64,000 bases of DNA. Origin: Paraburkholderia ginsengisoli NBRC 100965 (GTDB lineage Bacteria > Pseudomonadota > Gammaproteobacteria > Burkholderiales > Burkholderiaceae). Under the pieces are notes generated by a model. That model was not told the origin of the DNA, ran no database searches, and worked only from the letters and a program-made list of their open reading frames with translations. Location of the stretch: assembly GCF_000739735.1 (NCBI RefSeq), contig NZ_BBJF01000013.1:1-64000 (forward strand), in the 5' to 3' direction. The stretch's first letter is position 1. The number at the start of each line of letters is the position of its first letter. The translations under genes were made by a program, and so were the position numbers. This document shows positions 8,106 through 16,051 of this stretch, piece after piece.

Positions 8106-9317
8106 ATGCCCTTTCTTATATTCTTCATTCATCCTCCGAAAAGCGGTGGGTCCACCGTCATTACGTTTTTTGATTTGAATTTGGGTAAGGACCGGTTCGC
8201 GAATTTCGTGTGGGATCGGGAAGGTTGGGGAAGCTGCCGCGCCAAGCTGCTGGAAACGAGGGTCGGCGGCGGACATCATCCGTACGGCATGCACCGGACG
8301 ATCAAGCATCCGCTGCGCTATTGCACCATTTTGCGCGATCCGCTCGCGCGCCAGATATCGCATTACTGGTACGCCGCGAGCGGCAAGAACGGGGAAGTGA
8401 AGCGCGGTGTGAGTGTGTCGACGGCCGAAGCTCTCGTTCAGCAAGGCGTCATCTCGCTCGACGAATGGGTCGCGGAGTCGCTAGCCGGCAAAAATCTGTT
8501 TGTCCACATGCTAAGCGGTCAGTCCGTGCTCAACGAAAACAGTCTTGCAGTCGCGCAAAGCCATCTTCGCCAGCACATCGGCACGACCGGCCTCTGCGAG
8601 AACATGAGCGAATTTCTACTCCGACTCGCTGCAATGAGCGGGTTGAAATTGCCGTTTTATTTCGAAGCCAACAGGACGATCGGCACACCGAAAGGCGAAA
8701 GCCCCTTAAGCGATGCTGCTCGTCGAAAGTTTCTGGAAGACAATCGGCTCGATTACGAGCTCTTTCACGATGCTAAAGGGCTGATTGAAATCGAGGTGAA
8801 TGACGCTGGCGCCGTCTTTTCGAATGCGCTGGAACTGGTGAAGGTCATTCAAAAGGAAATAAATCAGCTTGAAAATCCGCATATTTACAGTTCCACCGTT
8901 TTCGGTTTCGATCCGGCGTTTCTCGCAAAAGTCGAGGGCGTCATCCGCCGTTTCGACCTCGCGCCCATCGATGCGTACCTGGAGTTTGCGCGAAGCAGGC
9001 AACCAGTTTTGGCGGACATGTTCGAAGGCTTTGTCGACCGCGTTCAGGACGGCGTGGTGAGTGGTTGGGCCGTCAATTTCAGCAGGCCCGAAGAACAAGT
9101 ACCGCTCGAAGTTCGCGTGGGTAACGAGGTCATCGCTTCCGGTTGGAGCGGTGAGCCGCGCCCCGACGTGGCCGGCGCTGGATACCCGAGCGCTCACGCA
9201 GGATTTTCGATTCCGCTGCCACCCCATGTTCGGGACGGCTTTCACATCGCAATCGCGAATTCGCCCGAGAGCCTGCACAACGCGGGAATCTGGCGGCAAG
9301 GCTGGCACTGCGCCTGA
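8106..9317 (+). CDS. Sulfotransferase family protein with C-terminal beta-type accessory domain
   Basis: The protein (403 residues from the ATG at 8106; an in-frame GTG at 8049 would add 19) opens with HPPKSGGSTV, the 5'-phosphosulfate-binding loop of PAPS-dependent sulfotransferases. It then has RDPLARQISHYWY, the 3'-phosphate-binding block. Residues from about 315 on (FVDRVQDGVVSGWAVN, then LEVRVG) form a separate domain of the kind found attached to glycan-modifying enzymes. The next gene makes PAPS, the donor, 18 bp downstream. The substrate is unknown; a cell-surface glycan is plausible given the nearby polysaccharide locus, but that is inference. No clear Shine-Dalgarno sequence precedes either start. 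Codon use is less GC-biased than in thiD or cysC. Confidence 0.8.
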   Translation: MPFLIFFIHPPKSGGSTVITFFDLNLGKDRFANFVWDREGWGSCRAKLLETRVGGGHHPYGMHRTIKHPLRYCTILRDPLARQISHYWYAASGKNGEVKRGVSVSTAEALVQQGVISLDEWVAESLAGKNLFVHMLSGQSVLNENSLAVAQSHLRQHIGTTGLCENMSEFLLRLAAMSGLKLPFYFEANRTIGTPKGESPLSDAARRKFLEDNRLDYELFHDAKGLIEIEVNDAGAVFSNALELVKVIQKEINQLENPHIYSSTVFGFDPAFLAKVEGVIRRFDLAPIDAYLEFARSRQPVLADMFEGFVDRVQDGVVSGWAVNFSRPEEQVPLEVRVGNEVIASGWSGEPRPDVAGAGYPSAHAGFSIPLPPHVRDGFHIAIANSPESLHNAGIWRQGWHCA

Positions 9318-9335
9318 GCACCGAGGGAACTCACC

Positions 9336-9962
9336 ATGGAACAGCCCCCCACTTTCCTGCAACGCAGCAACGGCGCAGTCAACACTCAGGACAGGGTGCG
9401 AATATTTCGCCAGCGGCCGGTCACGATCTGGTTGACGGGTCTTTCCGGCGCGGGCAAGTCGACCATCGCATTCGAGCTGGAAGCGCAACTCGTCGGCTTG
9501 GGCCATGCGTGCTATGTGCTCGACGGGGACAACGTCCGCCACGGCCTCGCTTGCGATCTCGGCTTCGACAGGAAAGACCGGCGCGAAAATATACGCCGCG
9601 TCGCGCACGTCGCCCAACTGATGAACGACGCGGGCCTGATCGTCATCACCGCGCTCATCTCGCCGATGAGCGAAGACCGGACAATGGCGCGCGACATCAT
9701 CGGGCGAGACAAATTTGTCGAGACGTACCTGTCCGCCCCGCTCGACATCTGCGCGCGGCGTGATCCGAAGGGCCTCTATGCGAAAGCCCGGAACGGCGAG
9801 ATCAGTTCGTTTACCGGCGTGTCCGCGCCGTATGAAGCGCCGGTGGATCCCGAGCTTCACATCGACACGGCCACACTGACGTCGCGCGAAAGCGTCGCGC
9901 AGATATTCGCCCACTTGCGCAAGAACTCGCTGACCACTGCGCGTCAGGAGGCCGGAGCGTAA
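9336..9962 (+). CDS. cysC: Adenylylsulfate (APS) kinase
   Basis: A 208-residue P-loop kinase converting APS to PAPS with ATP. It shows the Walker A loop GLSGAGKST (about residues 35-43), DGDNVRHGL, the FDRKDRRENIRR block that binds APS, and FTGVSAPYEAP near the C-terminus. The start has a GAGGGA ribosome site a few bases upstream. It is a free-standing CysC rather than a CysNC fusion, and it directly follows the sulfotransferase. The pair therefore looks like a dedicated PAPS supply and use unit rather than part of assimilatory cysteine synthesis. A terminator follows. Confidence 0.95.
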   Translation: MEQPPTFLQRSNGAVNTQDRVRIFRQRPVTIWLTGLSGAGKSTIAFELEAQLVGLGHACYVLDGDNVRHGLACDLGFDRKDRRENIRRVAHVAQLMNDAGLIVITALISPMSEDRTMARDIIGRDKFVETYLSAPLDICARRDPKGLYAKARNGEISSFTGVSAPYEAPVDPELHIDTATLTSRESVAQIFAHLRKNSLTTARQEAGA

Positions 9963-9993
9963 GCGCGTCGTCCCGCGCCCGTTCTACTCCGCC

Positions 9994-10036
9994 CCAAAAG
10001 AAAAAACCCGCATTTCTGCGGGTTTTTTTCTTTTGG
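9994..10036. terminator. Bidirectional terminator between cysC and groEL
   Basis: A long inverted repeat whose core is ACCCGCA / TGCGGGT, extended by A-rich and T-rich arms (19-bp arms, 4-nt loop TTTC). T runs occur on both strands, so it can end cysC (plus) and groEL (minus). A second small hairpin, CCTCGT / ACGAGG, lies at 10081-10096, just past the groEL stop. Confidence 0.92.
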
Positions 10037-10107
10037 GAAGCACGCCTCGCGGCGTACCTCCCCATGTGCTTCCGGTCGGACCTCGTAACGACGAGGCCCA
10101 GGCGGAA

Positions 10108-11748
10108 TTACATGTCCATGCCCATGCCGCCCATACCGCCGGGCATGCCGCCGCCCATCGGTGCATCTTCCTTCGGCAGTTCGCAAACAGCTGCGTCGGT
10201 CGTCAGCAGGAGACCAGCAACCGATGCTGCGTTTTGCAGCGCCGTGCGCGTCACCTTCGTCGGGTCTACGACACCAGCGTCAACCAGGTCGACGTACTCG
10301 CCGGTGGCTGCGTTGTAGCCGTAGTTGCCTTGGCCAGCAGCAACAGCTGCCACCACGACGCTGGCTTCTTCGCCACCGTTCGTGACGATCTGGCGCAGCG
10401 GCTCTTCCATCGCGCGCAGCACGATCTTGATACCTGCGTCCTGATCGGCGTTAGCGCCCTTCAGGCCGGCGATTGCCGTACGTGCACGGATCAGCGCGAC
10501 GCCGCCGCCAGCCACGATGCCTTCTTCCACAGCTGCGCGCGTTGCGTGCAGTGCGTCTTCGACACGTGCCTTCTTTTCCTTCATTTCGACTTCGGTCGCA
10601 GCACCGACCTTGATCACTGCAACGCCGCCTGCCAGCTTGGCAACGCGTTCTTGCAGCTTTTCACGGTCGTAGTCCGACGTCGCTTCTTCGATTTGCGTGC
10701 GAACTTGCTTCACACGTGCTTCGATGTTTGCAGCTTCGCCTGCGCCGTCGATGATCGTCGTGTTTTCCTTGCCCACTTCGATGCGCTTCGCTTGGCCCAG
10801 TTCAGCCAGCGTTGCCTTTTCGAGCGTCAGGCCGGTTTCTTCAGCGATGACTTGACCACCGGTCAGGATCGCGATGTCTTCCAGCATGGCCTTACGACGA
10901 TCGCCGAAGCCCGGAGCCTTCACAGCAACAGTCTTCAGGATGCCGCGGATGTTGTTCACAACCAGCGTAGCCAGCGCTTCGCCTTCGACGTCTTCTGCGA
11001 TGATCAGCAGCGGACGGCCAGCCTTCGCGACTTGTTCCAGGACCGGGAGGAGGTCACGAATGTTCGACACCTTCTTGTCGTGCAGCAGCACGAACGGGTT
11101 TTCGAGCACAGCAACTTGCTTGTCCGGGTTGTTGATGAAGTACGGCGACAGGTAGCCGCGATCGAATTGCATACCTTCGACAACGTCCAGCTCGTCTTGC
11201 AGCGACTTGCCGTCTTCGACGGTGATGACGCCTTCCTTGCCGACTTTGTCCATCGCTTCAGCGATACGGTCGCCGATCGACGAATCGCTGTTCGCCGAGA
11301 TCGCGCCGACTTGAGCGATTTCCTTGTTGGTCGTGCACGGCTTGCTGATCTTGCGCAGTTCTTCGATCGCAGCTGCCACAGCCTTGTCGATACCGCGCTT
11401 CAGGTCCATCGGGTTCATGCCCGATGCAACGTACTTCATGCCTTCGCGGACGATCGATTGAGCCAGGACCGTTGCGGTCGTGGTGCCATCGCCTGCGTTG
11501 TCGCTGGTCTTGGAAGCAACTTCCTTGACCATTTGCGCGCCCATGTTCTGGAGCTTGTCTTTCAGTTCGATCTCTTTCGCGACCGACACACCGTCCTTGG
11601 TGACCGTCGGGCCGCCGAAGCTGCGTTCCAGGACAACGTTGCGGCCCTTCGGACCCAGCGTGACCTTCACAGCGTTCGCGAGAATGTTCACGCCTTCAAC
11701 CATCTTGGCACGGGCGGAATCACCGAATACGACGTCTTTAGCTGCCAT
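10108..11748 (-). CDS. groL: Chaperonin GroEL (60 kDa)
   Basis: A 546-residue chaperonin that, with GroES, folds newly made proteins in an ATP-driven double ring in the cytoplasm. Hallmarks are VTLGPKGRNVVLERSFG near residue 30, the ATP site DGVSVAKEI and DNAGDGTTTATVLAQ near residue 85, and the flexible GGM-rich tail ending GGMGMDM. The length is standard and no insertion is seen. It lies 52 bp downstream of groES and shares its promoter and CIRCE operator. Burkholderiales often carry several groEL copies; this one, with groES and CIRCE, has the layout of the main heat-shock copy. Confidence 0.99.
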   Translation of the reverse strand: MAAKDVVFGDSARAKMVEGVNILANAVKVTLGPKGRNVVLERSFGGPTVTKDGVSVAKEIELKDKLQNMGAQMVKEVASKTSDNAGDGTTTATVLAQSIVREGMKYVASGMNPMDLKRGIDKAVAAAIEELRKISKPCTTNKEIAQVGAISANSDSSIGDRIAEAMDKVGKEGVITVEDGKSLQDELDVVEGMQFDRGYLSPYFINNPDKQVAVLENPFVLLHDKKVSNIRDLLPVLEQVAKAGRPLLIIAEDVEGEALATLVVNNIRGILKTVAVKAPGFGDRRKAMLEDIAILTGGQVIAEETGLTLEKATLAELGQAKRIEVGKENTTIIDGAGEAANIEARVKQVRTQIEEATSDYDREKLQERVAKLAGGVAVIKVGAATEVEMKEKKARVEDALHATRAAVEEGIVAGGGVALIRARTAIAGLKGANADQDAGIKIVLRAMEEPLRQIVTNGGEEASVVVAAVAAGQGNYGYNAATGEYVDLVDAGVVDPTKVTRTALQNAASVAGLLLTTDAAVCELPKEDAPMGGGMPGGMGGMGMDM

Positions 11749-11800
11749 CTTCTAACTCCTTGAATTCTTGGGATATAACCGGGGAAGCAGCGCTTTGCGC

Positions 11801-12091
11801 TTACTTCTGCACCACGGCCATGATGTCTTCTTCGCGCATCACGAGCAGTTCGTTGCCGTCGACCTTGACGGTCTGGCCTGCGTACTTGCCGAACAGGACG
11901 CGGTCACCAACCTTCACGTCGAGCGCGATTTGTGCGCCCTTGTCGTCGCGCTTGCCCGGGCCGACTGCGAGGATTTCGCCTTGATCCGGCTTTTCCGCTG
12001 CGGCTTCGGGGATCACGATGCCCGACGCGGTCTTGGTTTCTTGATCCAGACGTTTGACGATCACGCGATCATGCAAAGGACGAAGGTTCAT
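11801..12091 (-). CDS. groS: Co-chaperonin GroES (10 kDa)
   Basis: A 96-residue co-chaperonin starting at the ATG at 12091 (MNLRPLHDRVIVKR). A longer in-frame ORF exists but would run into the untranslated leader. The mobile loop around residues 16-32 (DQETKTASGIVIPEAA) and the dome block are intact. It forms the lid of the GroEL chamber. It is the first gene of the groESL operon, with a CIRCE element and sigma-70 promoter about 75-130 bp upstream. Confidence 0.98.
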   Translation of the reverse strand: MNLRPLHDRVIVKRLDQETKTASGIVIPEAAAEKPDQGEILAVGPGKRDDKGAQIALDVKVGDRVLFGKYAGQTVKVDGNELLVMREEDIMAVVQK

Positions 12092-12163
12092 ACATACTCC
12101 TCTCTTGATTGAGACTGAAGAACGCTGAGAAAACCCGGCTGGCTGAGCCAACCGGCGATGTTG

Positions 12164-12190
12164 TTAGCACTCTCGTGCAGCGAGTGCTAA
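12164..12190 (-). promoter_or_regulatory. CIRCE operator (HrcA binding site)
   Basis: A perfect copy of the CIRCE consensus: TTAGCACTC, nine bases, GAGTGCTAA. HrcA binds this site to repress groESL until heat or misfolded protein load titrates it via GroEL. It lies in the 5' leader of groES and overlaps the last base of the -10 box. Confidence 0.97.
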
Positions 12191-12218
12191 TTATATGGAC
12201 GGGTGGTGACAAATTCAA
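12190..12218 (-). promoter_or_regulatory. Sigma-70 promoter of groESL
   Basis: Read on the minus strand, TTGAAT (12218-12213) and a consensus TATAAT (12195-12190) are separated by exactly 17 bp. Transcription would start inside the CIRCE element, so HrcA would block initiation directly. No sigma-32 type CCCCAT box with matching spacing was recognised here. Confidence 0.85.
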
Positions 12219-12659
12219 GAAGGGGGATGGCTCGTAACGTCGGAAGATCATGTCTAGATTTGCCTGGCTTTGAACTTTGTTCGTTCAAATTTGAACGCTC
12301 GGGGCGGCTTGACCCCATCGGCACAAAAGCAACTTTCCCGTAGAAACAACGACTTGCGTCGAAATGTCGAGTCCAATCGGTCATATCCCGGAGGGAGCGA
12401 GGTTGCCGTTTCGGCGCTGTTCAAGACCGGCGGGTATTTTTTGTCCGTACCAGGGAAGTCCCTGGAACCATCACCCAACCGGCTCGCGCAGAACATGACT
12501 CGGCCCGCTAGTTCGGGCTTAGAGGGTCAACAGGCGCCCGCGGCGCAAACAATCCAGATCGAGCTTGGTACGAGCGCTAATATCGAAGCAATCCTTTCCC
12601 CTGATCGTCTCCTGCAACAGGCCCTCCGAACGACCACAGTCAACGGCTTGAGCGGCGTG
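12219..12659. other. Gene-poor spacer between groESL and the transposase relic
   Basis: I see no convincing gene. Open frames exist on both strands (for example plus-strand 12270-12743) but they lack recognisable motifs, and the longest runs into the transposase relic. The GC content is lower than in the flanking housekeeping genes, as expected for decayed mobile DNA. Confidence 0.5.
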
Positions 12660-13400
12660 CTGGATACAGTGAGCTTGCCGCGCCAGCTTGCCCTGCTATC
12701 CATTGAGAGCTGGATACCCTTGTCCAGCGCGCTGACTGGATAGTCGGCTTCGCGAGTAATCGCTGCCCGACGCGTCAGCGCGCGGCGCGTTGCCCCCAAT
12801 CGACCACGGCAGTCAGATATACGAAGCCGCGTGGCATCGGATATACGTCGTGTCGACCACCAGACGTAATTGCTGCGATCGACCTTTCGATTACGTAGCA
12901 GGCATGGCCGGATCTTGCACGCTGCATGCCGGCGATTTGTATTCGGTTTGCGATACAGCGCCTCAATGCCCATGAGCCTCTTCAGCGTGCCCGCGTGTTG
13001 CGTCCGACGATGGACCCCTCACGTCTGAGCATACGGACACCGGCACATGGCTGCTCCGGTGCAGTTGAGAAATGCGACGTATCAACGCTAGATCGGCTTG
13101 GCCAATAACACGCGGCACGTAGTAGGTGCGCGAGCCGCTGATTCCCACGAGGTTCGCTTGCCGACCCATCGCAAGTGCGTCATCACAATCAATCATCGCT
13201 TTCCGCTCAGCAGACCTCCTTGTCGAGCGCTCCGCTACGCGGTCGTGCCGCGACCCTGCAATTGCCGCTTCTATTCCGCGATCGGGTCCAGGTGAACATC
13301 CAATTGCTACGCCAACTCGGCAAGCGTGAGTTCCCCACAAACTGCCGCCAAGGCCACCTTCGCCTTGAACACCGCTGAGCGCGTCCGCCGGATTCTGATT
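12660..13400 (-). pseudogene. Decayed IS3-family transposase (orfA and orfB fragments)
   Basis: Minus-strand fragments in different frames match what I know of the IS3-family, IS407-like transposase, in the correct order. They are KAKVALAAVCGELTLAELA (orfA, near 13310-13380, followed by an in-frame stop), YYVPRVIGQADLALIRRI (orfB start, near 13080-13135), MGIEALYRKPNT (12973 down), PRGFVYLTAVVDW (near 12785-12825) and ISMDG-like QLSMDSRASWR (near 12680-12710). Frameshifts and stops separate them, so the element is dead. It marks a recombination point between the groESL operon and the polysaccharide island. No terminal inverted repeats or target duplication could be assigned. Confidence 0.82.
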
Positions 13401-13708
13401 TCCTTTGCCGGAACTATGCCCGCGTTGGAGACCGGCAACTCCATTCACTCGATGTCCGAATTCGCGAACCCACCTCTATCCGGGTTTCAGCGTGCGCTAT
13501 CAGACAGAGCTATGACTGCCATGAGCAGAAGATCACCCTGCGCCAGTGCTTCCATCTAAGGAAGGTCTGCAAAAGTCCCGTATCTGATGACAGCCGGCTT
13601 CGATGATTTTCATCGCCGAAGAATCGATTGAATACGGGCCGTGTGAACACGCAGTCAGTTGGACAGTTCCAACTCGCCTACCACAATCTCGATAACGGGA
13701 TCAGACAT

Positions 13709-14854
13709 ATGAAAGACATCGTGCATATCACGGAAGCCTTCGGAGGGGGGGTTCTGTCGATGCTGACCGAGCTTTCCAACCGCGCCGCAGAAGCGGGGGC
13801 AAATGTATCCGTGATTTATTCGTTGCGGCGAGAAACACCTCCAAACTTTGAAAGCCTGTTTCATCCCAAAGTGAAGATGACTCACGTATCGATGTGCAGA
13901 GAGATCAGTTTCAAGAAAGACTGGTCGAGCCTGCTCGCGCTCGTTCACAATTTACGTGATCGCAATCCCGAAGTCATTCACCTTCACTCGTCGAAAGCAG
14001 GTGTTCTCGGACGAGCCGCAGCCAAAATAGCGTCCCCTCACGCCAAAGTATTTTATTCCCCGCACGGCCCCGCCTTTCTTCGGCGTGATGTATCGGCCGC
14101 GAAACAGTACACCTATTTGAGCTTTGAACGTCTCGCCAACTTCATTGGCGGAACGATCGTCGCATGTTCACGCAGTGAACTTCATGAAATCAAAGGCCGG
14201 GTTCACGCACGTTCGTCAGTCCTGATCGAGAACGGCGTCGATACCAATGAAATCCCCCAGCGTTGCAAACGAAACGACGACAACGTAGTGATCGGCATGA
14301 CGGGCCGCGCTTCCTTCCAGAAGAACCATGAGGTGTTCCTCAAGCTGGCGAACGAATTCCGCGATCCTTCAGTGCGCTTCGTGTGGATCGGTGGGACCGA
14401 AGAAGAAGTGCCGGAAATTTACCGCGGCGACGCGGTCACATGCAGCGGCTGGGTCACCCGCGCGCGCGCATTGGAGCTGATGTCACAGCTTGATGTCTAT
14501 GTTCAGACGTCACGCTGGGAGGGAATGCCGATGGCGCTAATCGAAGCGCAAGTCGCGGGCATTCCTGCGGTCGTCACCAACGTTGTAGGCAATCGGGACA
14601 TTGTCATTCATTGCGTTACCGGTTTTGTGGCGTCCAACGACGAAGAGTTGGCGAAATATCTCGCCCTTCTGCGTGACAACCCGACGCTTCGTCAGCAAAT
14701 GGGCGCGGCGGCGAGAAAGCGGGCTATAGAGCGCTTTTCAATGGACCTGATCTTTCGCGAATGGCGACTGCTTTACGGCCTGGCCGACGAGCGCCATGTC
14801 CGCAACGAGCCTTTGATCGTCGACATCGCCCATCCTTATGACGTCAATAGCTAA
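13709..14854 (+). CDS. Glycosyltransferase, GT4-like (GT-B fold)
   Basis: A 381-residue enzyme from the ATG at 13709; an upstream in-frame TTG at 13628 would add 27 residues without family support. The N-terminus carries a Gly-rich loop (AFGGGVLSML, about residues 9-18), and the C-terminal half has IGMTGRASFQKNHEVFLKLA, EGMPMALIEAQVAG (the E-x7-E nucleotide-sugar motif) and a closing helix. It probably adds one sugar to a lipid-linked repeat unit at the inner face of the membrane. It is the first of three plus-strand glycosyltransferase genes at the left edge of the polysaccharide island, next to the transposase relic. The donor and acceptor cannot be predicted. Confidence 0.9.
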   Translation: MKDIVHITEAFGGGVLSMLTELSNRAAEAGANVSVIYSLRRETPPNFESLFHPKVKMTHVSMCREISFKKDWSSLLALVHNLRDRNPEVIHLHSSKAGVLGRAAAKIASPHAKVFYSPHGPAFLRRDVSAAKQYTYLSFERLANFIGGTIVACSRSELHEIKGRVHARSSVLIENGVDTNEIPQRCKRNDDNVVIGMTGRASFQKNHEVFLKLANEFRDPSVRFVWIGGTEEEVPEIYRGDAVTCSGWVTRARALELMSQLDVYVQTSRWEGMPMALIEAQVAGIPAVVTNVVGNRDIVIHCVTGFVASNDEELAKYLALLRDNPTLRQQMGAAARKRAIERFSMDLIFREWRLLYGLADERHVRNEPLIVDIAHPYDVNS

Positions 14855-14856
14855 CC

Positions 14857-14860
14857 GGAG
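14857..14860 (+). promoter_or_regulatory. Ribosome binding site selecting a TTG start
   Basis: GGAG lies 7 bases before TTG 14868, an ideal spacing. The alternative ATGs at 14838 and 14877 are badly spaced: the first precedes the site and the second is 16 bases beyond it. Confidence 0.6.
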
Positions 14861-14867
14861 ATTACGG

Positions 14868-15965
14868 TTGAAAAACATGCATCCTGCCGCCCCCTCGTTC
14901 ATCTACAACGGTCGATTCGCGACCCAGAAGACGACCGGGGTACAGCGCGTGGCGCGTGAACTGATCGCTGCGCTTGGACATCTGCCGGGCAACGGTGGCG
15001 TTACCGTCGTCGTTCCGCCGCAGCCAGAACTGCAGTCCGTGGAGGGCACCCATCTAGTCAAAATCGGCTTTGGAAAAGGCGTGTTCTGGGAGCAACTCGT
15101 TCTTCCCGTATTTGCGGGCCGGCATCGTATTGTCAATCTCAGCAACTCGGCGTCGATCTTCCGCCTGAATCAGGTCATCTACATGCACGATGCGGCGGTA
15201 TTCGATGTGCCCGCCCATTTTTCGCGGCGTTTCCGCGCATGGTACAGGTTCATGTTCTGGATTCTGGCGCGAACGTCCAGTTGCGTCGTGACCAATTCGG
15301 ATTTTTCGCGGCAGCGTCTCGCGCACCATTGCGATGTGCCGGCTGAACGAATCAGTGTCGTTCCACTGGGCGCGGATCATCTGGATGCGATCACGCCCGA
15401 CGCCAGTGTTCTGCAAGAATACGGCCTGGTGTCGAAGCGTTTCGTACTTGCGGTCAGTAACATGAATCCCACCAAGAATTTCGGCCGCATTCTCGAATCG
15501 TTCCGCCAGCTCAACGATCCTTCGATCGACCTCGTGATCGTCGGCATGAAGAACGCGAGTGTGTTTGGAGACGTTCAGGACATGGCGGCCATCGCGCCTA
15601 ACATTAAAGCCGTCGGGTATCTCAACGACCAGAAGCTGAAAGCCCTGTACCAGCATGCGAACTGCTTCGTTTATCCGTCTATCTATGAGGGATTTGGCAT
15701 TCCACCGCTTGAGGCAATGCGCTGCGGCTGCCCGGTCGTCGTGGGCCGCTCATCGGCATTACCGGAGACGTGTGGAGACGCGGCGCTCTATTGCGACCCG
15801 TTCTCGTCAGAAGATATTGCGGACAAGTTGCGCATGCTATTACGGATGCCCGACGTCAGAGCGACCATGATCGAGCGTGGCTATTCGCACGCCGCCAGGT
15901 TCCGCTGGGACACCAGCGCCGAGATGCTTCGGCAAGTCATCAATCGATCCTGGCGCAACACCTAA
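14868..15965 (+). CDS. Glycosyltransferase, GT4-like (mannosyltransferase-type)
   Basis: A 365-residue GT-B glycosyltransferase. The N-terminus FIYNGRFATQKTTGVQRVA is typical of the WbaZ/MtfB-like group often annotated as mannosyltransferases. The C-terminal half shows NMNPTKNFGRILES, VGYLNDQKLKALY and EGFGIPPLEAMRCGCPVV with the E-x7-E pair. The TTG start is chosen because of the ribosome site; ATGs at 14838 (overlapping the upstream gene) and 14877 are alternatives. It sits 13 bp after the preceding glycosyltransferase. The sugar specificity is unknown, though ManC in locus B would supply GDP-mannose. Confidence 0.9.
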   Translation: MKNMHPAAPSFIYNGRFATQKTTGVQRVARELIAALGHLPGNGGVTVVVPPQPELQSVEGTHLVKIGFGKGVFWEQLVLPVFAGRHRIVNLSNSASIFRLNQVIYMHDAAVFDVPAHFSRRFRAWYRFMFWILARTSSCVVTNSDFSRQRLAHHCDVPAERISVVPLGADHLDAITPDASVLQEYGLVSKRFVLAVSNMNPTKNFGRILESFRQLNDPSIDLVIVGMKNASVFGDVQDMAAIAPNIKAVGYLNDQKLKALYQHANCFVYPSIYEGFGIPPLEAMRCGCPVVVGRSSALPETCGDAALYCDPFSSEDIADKLRMLLRMPDVRATMIERGYSHAARFRWDTSAEMLRQVINRSWRNT

Positions 15966-16038
15966 CGTCGCTTAGCAGTCTTCCGATCGGCCTTCAGTTT
16001 CGGGCCGGTCGGCGTGCCCGCGGGGCATATTCGAGCTT

Positions 16039-16044
16039 AAGGAG
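16039..16044 (+). promoter_or_regulatory. Ribosome binding site selecting a GTG start
   Basis: AAGGAG lies 7 bases before GTG 16052. The much longer open frame beginning at 15770 overlaps the previous gene and has no such site, so the GTG is the better start. Confidence 0.75.
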
Positions 16045-16051
16045 AACGTCA

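Noticed and set aside
10033..11763. Plus-strand open frame of 576 codons opposite groEL
   Set aside because: groEL on the other strand is unmistakable. The antisense product has no recognisable domain and no ribosome site.
12270..12743. Plus-strand open frame of 157 codons near the IS3 relic
   Set aside because: It runs antisense into recognisable transposase fragments and has no motif.
13577..13638. CCCGTAT and ATACGGG flanking the end of the IS relic, as possible terminal inverted repeats
   Set aside because: Seven bases is too short, IS3 ends normally have TG...CA, and no target duplication is visible.
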